The notes under the pieces: model-generated
Databases searched by the model: none
What the model was told of the DNA's origin: nothing
Seen by the model: the letters and a program-made list of their open reading frames with translations, nothing else
Part shown: piece after piece, positions 1 through 10,616 of the stretch
Position numbering within the stretch: position 1 is the first letter of the stretch
Layout of the letters: each line of letters opens with the position of its first letter
Translations under genes and position numbers: made by a program
NCBI GenBank assembly: GCA_965240325.2
Contig: OZ251244.1
Span: 186,001-250,000 of the forward strand
Length of the DNA: 64,000 nucleotides
Direction of reading: 5' to 3'
Origin: Rebecca billardiae RCC1528
Lineage: Eukaryota > Haptophyta

Positions 1-49
1 TGTGCTGCGCTGTGCTGTGCTGCGCTGTGCTGTGCTGGGCTGGGCTCAC

Positions 50-3000
50 CTGTCCGAGCAGCAGGTCGATGGCGCCGTCCCGGAGTCCGAGCTGCTCCAG
101 CGCCAGCCCCTGCAGCCCCTCGCGCATGCGCAGCTGCAGCTCGAGCTGCATCACCTCGAGCTCCATCAGCTGCGCGCACGACAGCAGCCGCAGGAACGGG
201 CGCAGCGCGACGGACCCGCCGCCGCCGCCGGCGGCGGCGGCGGCGGACGGCTGCGGCGGCGCGGCTGGTTGCGCGGCGGCGGCGGCGCGGGGCGACGGCG
301 CGCTCGGCGAGGCGCGCAGGCGCGCGCACGCCGAGAGCACAGGCGACGGCTCGGCGGCGGAGGGCGGGCTCGGCGGCGCGGGCTCGGCGGCGGACGCGGC
401 AGGCTGGCTCAGCCGCCGCTGCCGCGCGCCGCCGCGCGAGCCCGGCGCTCGCTCGCGCGCGCCCGCCGCCGCGTGCAGCTGTGTGTACAGCGCCGCTGCC
501 CCGGCCTCGTTCGCCTGCAGGCCACACGCGAGGCGCTGTGGGCGCGCGAGCGCGCGCGCGAGCGCGGCGCGCGGAGGGGCGCGGGGGGCGGCGGGCGCGC
601 GCGGGCGGGCGCGCGTGGACGTCGGCACACGGCGCGCGCAGCGCAGCGGCGGTGGGCGCGCGCGCGGCGCGGCGCGGCGCGGCGCGCGCGGCACCTGACG
701 CGTGGCCTCGTTGATGGCCTCCGCACGGCTGCGTCTCGCCGCCTCCGCCTCGAGCGCCGCCAGCGCGTCCGCCGCCGCCGCCGCCGCCATCACCGCCGCC
801 ACGCCGCCCTCACCGCCCTCGGCGCCCTCCGCCGCCGCGCCCGCGCGCGCCGCCGCCGTCCGCTCGGCCAGCGCATGCAGGTCCGCCCGATTCTGCCGCG
901 AGGTTTGATTCAGCTCGAGCAGCGAGCGGCGCAGGCCGAGCCGCTCCTGGAAGTTGGTCACCAGCGCGGCCTGCAGCCAGCGCAGCCGCGCGCTCTCGCG
1001 CCGCGCCGCCGCGCGCGCGCCGAGCCGCGCCGAGCCGCGGTGAGCGCTGCCGTCGGCGGCGTCGGCGTCGGCTTCGCGCGCGTAGCCCGCGCGCTCGGCG
1101 GCGGCGGCGGCATCGGAGCCGACCTCAGAGCAGCCGCCGTCCGAGCGGTCCGAGCCCTCGTCGTCCTCGTCCCCGAGCAGCTCCGAGTCGGTGCCGAACC
1201 CGTCCTCCTCCTCGTCCTCGTACTCGTCCTCCTCCTCCGACCAGCCGGACGGCGTCGCCGCGCCGCCGCCGCCGAGCGCGCCGCCGGCGCCGCGCGCCGG
1301 CGCCGCGGCGTCGGCCGCGGCGTCGGCCGCGCGCTCATCCGGGCCGCCGGCTGCGGCCGGCCACGAGGCGGCGAGCTGGGCGCGCGCGAGCGAGGCCGCG
1401 GCCTCGGCCGGCGGCACGCCCGGTGCGTGCGCGGCGTGCTGCCGCGCCGCCTCGCCCCGCCGCGCGTGCGCCGACGGGCGGCGCAGCCCCGGGCTGTGCG
1501 ACGCCGCACTCCGATGCGAGAGCACCGACCGCGCGGACGGCGCGCGCGAGAGCGGGGCGCGCGGCGTCGCCGGCGCGCTGCCCCCCCCGGTGGCGGCGGC
1601 GGTGGCGGCGCGGGCGGCGCGCGGCGAGGCGGCGGCGGCCGCCGCGCCCGCGGCCGCCGCCGCGCCCGCCTGCCGCTCCGCCTCCGCCCCGTGCAGCGGC
1701 GGCGGCACCCCGTGCGCGATCAGCTGCGCCCGCAGCGCGCCCACCTCAGCTCTCAACTCGGTCACAAGCCGGTGGTAGGCTGCAAGCTGCTGCTGCGCGT
1801 GCGCCGCGCGCGCGCCGCGCTGCCCCGAGCCGGTGCGGATGTGGCTGGCCCTGTGCGCGTACTTGAGCGTGTTCACCGACTCGTCGAACGAGGGCGCGCC
1901 CGGCGCGAGGCAGCACAGCATCACCTGCGCCAGAGCGAGCACACCCCAGCCACACGGGCCGGAGGCGGCGGAGGGCGGCGCGGACGCGCGCGCGCCGCGC
2001 GCGGGCATGGTGTCAGTGTGCGCGCGCGCGCGCGGCGCGCGCGCGCCGGGGCGTCAGCGCACGCGCGCGGGCGCGTGGGGCGCGTGGGTCGCGCACCGTC
2101 TTGGACTGCCCGCCGAGCGACTCCTTCAGCAGCCGCGTCAGCTTCGAGTCTCGGTAGTTGACGAACGACGAGCGGCGCTGCGGCGCACACAGCGCACGCG
2201 CACACAGCGCACGCGCACACAGCGCACGCGCACACGCACACGCGCACGCACACAGCACGCACACACGGCACGGGCGGCAACGGCGCCATGGCGTGGGGGC
2301 GCGCGGTGCGTGGGGCACGCGCGGCGGCGCGGCGGGGCCGTCGCGTCAGCCCCCCGCGCGCCTCGCGTCTCGCCCCCGCGCGCGCGCCGTCAGTCGGAGT
2401 CTGGCAGCGGCGCGCGCACCCGGCTGCCGAGGACGCTGATGCAGTTGGCCAGGGCGAGCAGCGAGCGGTTGATCCGCCGGCCCTCGCGCAGCCGCTGCCC
2501 GCCCGGCGCGGCGCCGCCCTGCCGCTCCGAGCCGGCGAGGTCGATCAGCGAGAGCTTCGCTGACGTGCCTCCTGCCTCCGCCTCCGCCGCCGCCGCCGCA
2601 CCGCCGCCGCCGCCGCCGCCCGCCGCCGCCGCCGCCACCGTGACTGTGAGCAGCGCGTGCGAGCGCGACGACACCTCGTTCAGGTGCGTCGCCTCGGTGG
2701 AGCGCCGGCTGCCGCCGAGCGCGAGGAGGCGGTGCACCTCCGCGGCGGAGGAGACCTGCACCTCGTGCACGCCCGCGACGAACACGCCCTGCGCGCACGC
2801 GGCGCGGCGGCGCGGCGGCGCGACGGCGCACAGGCGTTGGCCAGGGTGCGTCGGCGCGCGCGCGCGCGGCGGCGGCGCGCCGTACGCACGCGCGCATGCA
2901 TGCACGCGCCGCCCACGGTCCACACACGCACGCACCCGGATCGGGTCTTCGCGCACGTCCAGTCCGGCGCCCCTCTCGGCAGCACCGGACTTGTCCGCGC

Positions 3001-4192
3001 CCTGCGCGCCCGCGCTGCTGCCGCCCGCCGCCCAGCCCGCGCCGCCCGCCGAGCCGGAGCCGCCCGAGCCGCCCGGCGTCTGCGCCCCCAGCAGGTCGTA
3101 CACCGCCTCGTTGTAGATCTCAATGTACGACACGCACACGCGCACCGACGACGCGGGGAGCGCGGGGAGCGCGGGTAATGCGGGTAATCCGGGTACGGAG
3201 GGCGGCTGGTCGGCGCGCGCGCTGCATGCGGCCGCGGCGGCGCGCCGGGCAATGGTGTCGAAGAGCAGCTCGAGCGCGAGCGGCATCACGCCCGGCTGGC
3301 CCGGCGCGCCCGACATCGTGTACGTCTGCGCCGCGCCGCGCAGTGGGGCGGCGGCGCGCGCGCGCTGTCGGCGCGGCGGCGGCGGCGCGGCGCGGCGCGG
3401 CGCGAGGCGGGAACGCCATCCGCGCACGCGCCGCCGCGCCGCCCGCCGCCGCACCTTGCCTGAGCCCGTCGGGCCGTACGCGAAGACGGAGCAGTTGACC
3501 CCGTTGAGCACGTGCGCCACGAGCGGCCGGGCCGTGTGCTCGAACACCCTGCGCCACGCCGGCCGGCCGGGCGCGCGCGTGGGCGAGGGCGGGAGATGGT
3601 CGGCCGAGCGCGCGCGGCCGCGCATGCGCGCGCACGGCCGCGCGGCGACGCGCGCGCGCGGTCGCGGTGCGCGGGCAAGGGGTGCCCGCGGCGAGGCGAG
3701 CGCGGCGGGGCGCGCGCAGAACCCCGCGCGACTGGCCCCGTGAGGCCTCGCGCACCACCTCGGTGCGCCTGTCGCCGCGGCCGCGGCGCCGCGGCCGACA
3801 CGGCGGCCGCGCCGAGGCGCCGCGCTCGCGTGCTCGCGCGCGCACCGCTCCTGCGGCGTGTCCGCATCGAAGGCGTGGTCGAAGCTGTACTGCTTCTGGC
3901 GCGTCCGCCCCGCGCCGGGCCCGTACGCGATCACGCCGTCCGCCGGGTCCAGCACGAGCACTGTCCGCCCCTCGCTCACGCGCACAATCGACGTGAGACC
4001 GGACGCCAGCTCGCGCGCGGAGAGCGGGCGGACGCGGACGGCGACGGAGATGTGGGACGGGGCGGGCTGGGCGGAGGCCGGGGCGTCCTCTGCCGCCGGC
4101 GGTGCGGCGCCGAGCGGCGGCGGCGCGCCGCCCGGCGGCGGCGGTGCGCCCTCGGCGGGCGGCCCCTCGCCCTCGCGGGCTGCCGCCGCCAT
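50..4192 (-). CDS. Kinesin-8-like motor protein, 3'-partial (runs off left edge)
   Basis: ATP-driven microtubule motor. Seven exons keep one frame: 4192-3846, 3548-3455, 3325-2936, 2788-2420, 2177-2097, 1924-695 and 514-50. A GTGAG donor at 49 shows that the gene continues beyond the window. The first 427 residues are the motor: VAVRVRPL near residue 50, P-loop GPTGSGKTYTM spanning the exon 2/3 junction (about 141-151), IEIYNEAVYDLL, switch I NEVSSRSH (about 314), switch II DLAGSE (about 360), and NYRDSKLTRLLKESLGG followed by NTLKYAHRA. INRSLLALANCI plus NYRDSKLTRLL favour kinesin-8 (KIF18/KIF19/Kip3) by knowledge of the family. Two Gly/Ala-rich insertions sit inside the motor, one after YDLLGAQ and one between SRSH and DLAGSE. 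The visible tail (about 565 residues) is Ala/acidic-rich with short coiled-coil-like stretches. At least 992 residues are visible. The ATG at 4192 is the first in frame ahead of the motor. Family is certain, subfamily likely. Confidence 0.93.
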
Positions 4193-5172
4193 CCCTGGCC
4201 TTGGCCCAAGCCGGATGCAGTCGGGCGCGAGTTCTTCCTCCGCGCGGCTGTCGGAGATGCCCGGCTCGAATCAGCGGGAGGCCGCACGCTGCGCTGCGCC
4301 GCCGCTCATTGGCCGCCGCGTGCAAGCTGGCTGTTTCTCTGCCCACCGCGACACTGGCTCCTAGCGGGCGCCGCGCCGGGCGGGCGCTCAGAATCGTCGT
4401 AGAAGCACTTGGCGGCAGCGCAGCGCAGGGAATCTGCCCAGCGCTGTCGGCACGCCCACTCGGCGGCGCGTCCCCGTAGCTGCGCCGTGCGGCCGCGCGC
4501 CGTGCCGTGCGGCGTCGGCGCGGCGAATGTGCCCGCGCGTGCGGAGCTGCCGAGGCGGCCGTCGCTCGTCGACCGTCTGAGCTGATCAGACGGCCGTCCG
4601 CCAGTTTTTGGCCCGTACGCGCGCGCGCCGGCCGGTTGGAGCGGATCGGGCCACCCGCCAGTGCACTCGCGCCCAGCGCGACTCGTGGACACGTGCTGGC
4701 GAGGGACGTTCATGCGGCCATTACTAAGACGACTAGACTTGCACGAAGCGTCGCGGCTTCCGCCCATCCGGCCCGACTGCTCACGCCGCGCAAGTGATGA
4801 CAATCTCGGGGGTGGCTCCGCCAGTCCGCCGCACGGCCCGCGCACGTGACTGTGACGTCGACTCTGTAGTCATCTGTACTGTCTGTACGGCGCGGCCATC
4901 ACGCGATCACTGCATTATTCTAACCAGTGCGCGCGCATGTATACGTAGTATGCTGCGCGCCGCGTGCAAACTACGGCATCACCGCCTTGACTGCTAGGCG
5001 CATTCAAAAGCATCAGCGTCGATCAGACGATCAGCAGCATTGCGCGACGTACAGTAGTACACGGCAGCAGCAGCAGCAGTGAGGCGACCAGCACGCGGGC
5101 GCGGGCTCGGCAGCGCGCGCGGCTGGGGCACTGCACAGGGCACCGCCCCGAGCGGCGCAGGCGGCGCCGCCC
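4193..5172. other. Intergenic, kinesin upstream / BTB-ankyrin-FYVE downstream
   Basis: About 980 bp between two minus-strand genes. The first 600 bp is GC-rich and should include the kinesin promoter and 5' UTR; composition drops between about 4840 and 5040. No open frame with recognisable content, RNA gene or repeat was seen. Confidence 0.7.
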
Positions 5173-8100
5173 TCAGCTGCCGACTGAGCCGGTGCGCCTG
5201 TGCTGCGCGGCGAGGCCGCCCACCTTATGCAGCAGACCGGCCGCTGCGCCCACTGCGGCACCCACCGCCTTGTCTGCGACGCCCGACGCGACCGCGCCCA
5301 CACCCGCGCCCGCGCCGCCCGCGTGCGGCGTGGGCGCTGGCGGCGAGCGGTCGCGCGGCCGCGCCGCGCCGGCCGAGGTGGCCGCCGCGCCGCCGCCGCC
5401 GCCCGCGCCGCCGCCGCCCGCGCCGCCGCCGCCCGGTCGCACGGCCGCGCCGCCCTCCGCCGCGCCGCCGCCGCCGGCATCCGAGGCGGCGGGCGGCGGC
5501 GGTGGCGCCGGCTCGAGCGCGACAATGTCCGCGCACGGGTGGCACACGCGCTCGGGCGCGCTCGCCCTGCCGCCAAACTTGGTGATGAGCGCGGTGCCGG
5601 GCGAGCACGCGGCGCAGACGCATCGGCCGCAGTGGCGGCAGTGGTGGCGGCGCTGCGGCAGGGCGGTGGGCGCGTCCTTGGTGGGGCCGAAGGGGCTGCG
5701 GCAGAGCTGCGCGCACGGCGCGCACGGCGCGCGCGGCGCGGCGGCGGGCGGCGGGGGTGGGGCGCGCGGCGTGCGGCGCGCGTGCGCGGCGCGGCGCACC
5801 CGTGCGCGCCGCCGCAGTGTCCGCGCGCCGCCCGTGCGCGCCTCCGCACCTGGCAGGCGCCGATGGCCCGGTCAGGCACCCAGTTGGGCGGCTTGCACAC
5901 GGCGCGCAGCAGCGCGGAGGACAGCGGCCGGCCGTCCACCACCTGCGCCGTGTCTAGCGGGCACAGCGAGTCGTGGTTGGGCAGCGACACCCACGCGCCC
6001 TGCGCGAGCGCACGCGCGCGCGCACGCGCGCGCGCACGCACGCGCGTGTCAGCACGCACGCGCACGTGCGCACACGCACACGCACACGCACACACACACG
6101 CGCGCACACACACACGCACACACACACACACACGCACACACACACACACAGCGCACGCACACGCGCACACACACGTACGCACACACGGGACGGGCCCGCC
6201 TCGCGCGGCGCTTCGCCGCCCCCCGAGCCGCCCCCGCACCTGCCGCACGAAGAACGCCGCCAGCCGCGCCGCGCCGCCGAACGCGGCCACGTGCAGCGCC
6301 GTGTTGCCCGCCACGTCCGCGGCGTCGAGCGGCAGCGGCTGCGCGGTCAGCAGCTCGAGCAGGGCGCCGCGCGCGTCCAGCACGCCGTCGCCGCGCTCGG
6401 CGAGGACGTGGAGCACGGTCTCCTGCACGCGCGCGCGGCAAGGGGGCGGCGCGGCCGGCGCGTCGGCGGCGGGCGCGGTGCGCGGCGCGCGCCGCCGCGC
6501 GTCGGCGGCGGGCCGCGCGCGCGCGCGCGCTGCAACGAGCCGTGCGCGGGCGCAGTGCCGCCGCCCCACCTGCCGCCCGTTTCGCGCGTGCAGCGACGCG
6601 CCGTGCCCGACGAGGAGGGAGACGAGGTCCGCCGCGTCTCGCGCCTCCCGCGCCGCGACGTGCAGCGCCGTGTCCCCCGCCGCGTCCGCCGCGTCGATGC
6701 CCCCCGCCACCCCAGCCCAGCCCGCGGCCGCGCACGCGTCGAGCAGCATGGCCGCCGCGCGCAGCGGCGCGCCGGCGGGCGCGCGCGAGCCGCACGCGGC
6801 GTGCAGCGGCGTGTAGCCGCGCACGCGCTCGCGCACGCCGAGCGCCGCGCCGTGCGCGAGCAGCTCGCGGATCACCTCGCCCCGCGCGAGCGCCGCCGCC
6901 CAGTGCAGCGCCGTCTCCCCGTTCGGGTTGGGCGCGTCCGCGTGTGCGCACAGCGACAGCAGAAAACGCACGCTGTCCGCGTCCGCGGCCGCGGTGGCGA
7001 GGTGGAGGAGGGTGGAGCCCCGGCGCGTGAGGCCGTTGATGTCGACGGCGGGGCGGGCGAGGAGGAGCTGCAGGGTCGGCAGCTGCCGCGCCTCGAGCGC
7101 CACCTCGAGCGGCGAGCGCTCCGCAGCGTCGCACAGCGTGAGCGAAGCGCCCGCGCGCAGCAGCAGCTGTGTCACACGCGCTGCGCCGCACGAGGCGGCC
7201 AGATGGAGCGCGGTGGCGCCGCGGCGGTTCTGGTCGTCGATGTCGACGTCGTACGCGAGGAGGAGGGCGGCGACTGCCTCCGCCTCCGCCTCCACGCCCT
7301 CCGCCACGCCTCGCGCGCCGCCGCCCTCCGCGCCGCCCCCGCCGCCCCCGCCCCCCGGCCCCGCCGCCGCGTCCGCGCAGCGCAGCACCGCCGCATGCAG
7401 CAGGCTGTTGCCGCCTCCGTCCTTGCGGCGCGACGGCCGCGCGCCGCGCTCGAGCAGTGCGCCGACCAGCGCGGAGGAGCCGTGGCGCACGGCGACGTCG
7501 AGCGAGGTGCGCCCGTCCGACGGCGCGCCCACCTCCTGGTCCGCGCCTGCGCACGCGCGGGTTGGGGTGAGGGTTGGGGTCCGGGTGAGGGGTCCGGGCG
7601 CACGCCCGGGGGCCGCGGCGCCGCGCGGCGCGGGCGGCCGCGGCGCGGCGCGGCGCGGCGCGCGGCGGCGCGCGCGGCGCGGCGCACGCACCGCACTCGA
7701 GCAGCGCGAGCGCGAGCGTCGAGTCGCGCGCGGCGCACGCCGCCATCAGCAGCGGCTCGCCCGCGCGCTCGCCGCCGCACTGCGCGTTCGGGTCGGCGCC
7801 TGCGGCCAGCAGCGCGTGTAGACAGCCAAAGCTCTCCGCTGCGACCGCCGCCTGCAGGGGGAGCGTGCCGTCAGCCGCGGCGGCGTCGGGCGCGGCGCGC
7901 GCGCCGAGCAGCGCGGCGACGGCGTGCTCGTCCGAGCGGGAGACGGCGAGGATGAGCGGCGTGAGCCCGGCGCCGCACGCCGCGCCGCCCGCGCCGCCCA
8001 CCGCCGCCGCCGCACGCGCATCCAGCCGCAGTGGCGCGAGCGCGGCGCGCAGCGCGCCGGCCGGCGCGCCGGCCGCGGCCGCGCACGGCGGCGGCGGCGG

Positions 8101-10014
8101 CGGCGCGGCGGCGGCGTCGGCGTCGGCGTCGGCGGCGGGCGCGTCGCGCCACTCGACCCAGCGGAGCAGCGCGTCGAGCACGTCGTGCCGCCCCAGCGCG
8201 ACCGCGCGGTGCAGCAAGTCCGTCGCGCCCTCCGCCCCGCCGCCGCCGCCCGCCGCGTCGGCGCCGTCGGCCGCGCCGCCGTCGGCCGCGCGCGCAGCGC
8301 CGAGCCGCGCGCCCGCGCGCACCAGTGGCGGCAGCAGCGCGGCGCAGCCCTGCCAGATCGCAACCTCGAGCGCGCACATGCCCGCGTGCTCGCCCGCAGG
8401 CAGCCAGCCCGCGCGCCACTCGGCGGTGGCCGCGGCCGCGCCGCCGCCGCCGCCGTCCGCCGCCGCGGGCGCGGCGGCGGTCGGCGCGCCGCCGCGCGCC
8501 GCCCGCACGCGCGCGGCCGGGTCGGCTCCGCGCGCGAGCAGCAGACGCGCCACGCGCACCGCGTACGGCAGCGGCAGCGGCTCGAGGCCGGCGCCCCCGG
8601 GCGGCGCCGCCCCCTCCGCCGCGGCGCGCGCGCACACCGCACTCAGTAGCGTGTGCCGTCCGCCCGGCGCGCGCTCGCCCGGCGCTGCGCCAAATCGGAG
8701 CAGCGCACGCGCCGCGCCGAGCTGGCGGCAGCCGAAGAGGGCGTAGTGGAGGGCGGTCTCGTCGTCGTCGGCGGCGCGCGCGCGCAGCAGCGCGGCCGCG
8801 CCGCCGGGCGCGCGCGCCGCCGCCAGCCGCGGCAGCAGCCCGACTTCCCCCGCGGGCGGAGGCACCGCGGCGCATAGCGCGGCCGCGGCAGCCTCGTCGT
8901 CCGCGTCCGCGGCCGCGTCGGCGTCGGACGCGCCGAGCGCGAGCGCGCGCGCGCGCGCGGAGCCGCCCTCGTCCCCGCCGCCACCGTCGGCGCCATCCCC
9001 GCCGCCCTCCGTGCCCGTGCCTGCGCCGGCGTGCCCCGCGCGCCCCGCGCGCGCCGCGCCGCCCGCCGCCGGCGCCATCAGCGCGGCGGGCAGCACGTCC
9101 GACCGCCCCTCGGCGAGCGCGAGGCGCAGCGCAGCGCCGCCGCCGTGGCCCGCGGCGGCGCGCGTGAGGAAGAGCTCCGCGGCGAGGTGCACGTCCAGGT
9201 GCTCCGCGCCGAGCAGCCCCGGCGGCCCGCCGCCCCCCGCGCGGCGCAGCGCCGCGTACAGCGGCGGCGCCGCCAGCAGCGCGAGGCAGTGCCGCAGCAG
9301 CTGCGGCGCGGCGCGCGCCCAGCCGTCAAGCGCGGCGGCGGCCAGGTTGGGCGGGGCGACGCGCGCGGCGAGCCGCGCCTCGGCGAGCTGCATGAAGCGC
9401 CGCGTCGCGCGCACGCCCTCGCGCGGCTCCAGCGCGCCGGGCGCGCCGCGCAGCCCGTTCGCCAGATCGACCATCTCGAAGTCGAATGCGCATGCCGACG
9501 CCCACGCGGCGCGCGCGCGCGCCAGCGCGGCGCGCAGCGCGGCGGGGTCGGCGCCCAGCGCGGCGAGGTCGTCGGGCGGCGGCGAGGCTTCGCGCGCCGG
9601 CCCGCCCTCCGCCGCCCCGCCCTCCTCCGCCTCCGCCGGCGCGTGCTGCGGCGGCGGCCGCTCCGTGTACAGATGCGCGAGCAGCGCGGACACGGCGCGC
9701 GCGGAGCCGCGGAGCGGCACGGCGCCGGCGGAGGGCTCGCGGCCCGCGGCGCGCGCGTCGGCCTCGGCGGCGGCCTGCGCCGCGCGCACAAAGGGCTCGC
9801 CGCAGCGGCACTCGAGGATCGCGCGGTGCACCGCCATCTCGGTGCCGTCCGCCGCGCGCACGCGCAGGTCGGCGTAGCGGCCGCTCGCGAGCAGCGCGGC
9901 GCCGCCGGCGACGGCGTCGGCGGCGAGGGTGGGCGGGTCGACGACGGGCGGGGCGCCGCGCGGCGCGGGCGGCGGCGCGGGCGGCTCGTCCCACGGGTTG
10001 CCGAACGGGTTCAT
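5173..10014 (-). CDS. BTB-ankyrin-FYVE protein, Rabankyrin-5 (ANKFY1) type
   Basis: Five exons in frame: 10014-7692, 7546-6570, 6422-6240, 5999-5850, 5706-5173; 1,388 residues. Domain order is a BTB/POZ-like segment (about residues 37-115, with [19 protein letters not shown]), many ankyrin repeats (for example [42 protein letters not shown]), then a C-terminal FYVE zinc finger at about 1195-1270. The finger shows the WVPD box, a CQLC pair created exactly by the exon 4/5 junction, [13 protein letters not shown] and RVCHPC, which are the diagnostic PI3P-binding motifs. This order is that of animal ANKFY1 (about 1,170 residues), an endosomal Rab5 effector in macropinocytosis and endosome traffic; an endosomal role here is inferred from that. 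An Ala/Gly-rich stretch follows the finger. The ATG at 10014 precedes an NPF motif. Intron 3 (6241-6421) is ordinary; intron 4 region 6000-6239 holds a long CA/CG microsatellite. Confidence 0.93.
6019..6190. repeat. CA/CG dinucleotide microsatellite in an intron
   Basis: About 170 bp of alternating purine/pyrimidine, largely CA and CG dinucleotides with a few interruptions, fills most of the intron (6000-6239) between exons 3 and 4 of the BTB-ankyrin-FYVE gene. Such alternating sequence can adopt Z-DNA. It is open in several frames, so it generates spurious long reading frames on both strands. Confidence 0.95.
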
Positions 10015-10616
10015 CTCGCCGCGCGGAGGCGGCGCGCGGGAGCTCCCTCGTCCGCCACCCTTGCTCCGGCGTGGTGGGCGCGCCCAGCCGGCCTGCTGGC
10101 TGCTGCTGGCGCGGCACCGGATTCATCCGGGTACGTCGGACCTTGGCTCCGCAATGGCAGTTCCGCAGACCGCATGGCGGCGGCCTTCGCGCGTCTTGCG
10201 GTCGCGGGCGGGCATGCTCATGTCGTGTGCACGCTGGCCTGCTCAGTACTCAGCGGGGCCGGGCTGCCCGCGCGCTGTCTTCGCGCCATCATGCGCGGCC
10301 GACACCGGGCTTCAGCGCCGACCAGCGCCCGACGACGAGCCCGCGCCGCGCCGCGGCTGCGGAGAGTCTGGCCGGTCTCACTCCTGCCGCTCGCGGCCCC
10401 GCGGGCGGTCTGCGGGACCGACTGCTCAGCCCGCGTGTATAGGCAGCGGATCATCGCGGTCGTGAGACTGTCCCGGAACTGACGTCATCGACTTCAGCCG
10501 TCCCGTTTGAGACAAGACTGGCATCGTGCAGTTGAGTCATGATGAGTGGCGCCCGGCGGGCCGTCGAGACGCCGATTCAGGGGCGTCCGCCTATAATCTA
10601 TATCGTTCCTACCTAG
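10015..10616. other. Intergenic, no gene seen
   Basis: About 600 bp between the start of the BTB-ankyrin-FYVE gene and the stop of the large ankyrin protein. A short AT-rich patch, ctataatctatatcgttcc, lies at about 10592-10610 just past the downstream stop codon. Nothing else was recognised. Confidence 0.65.

Noticed and set aside
2-2161. A 719-codon plus-strand open frame
   Set aside because: It is antisense to kinesin exons 5-7. The minus strand reads the conserved motor end and coiled-coil tail with consistent splice sites, while the plus frame is only Arg/Ala-rich composition.
5192-7030. Plus-strand open frames over 500 codons
   Set aside because: They run antisense through FYVE and ankyrin exons and through the CA/CG repeat; GC-rich codons rarely form stops on either strand.
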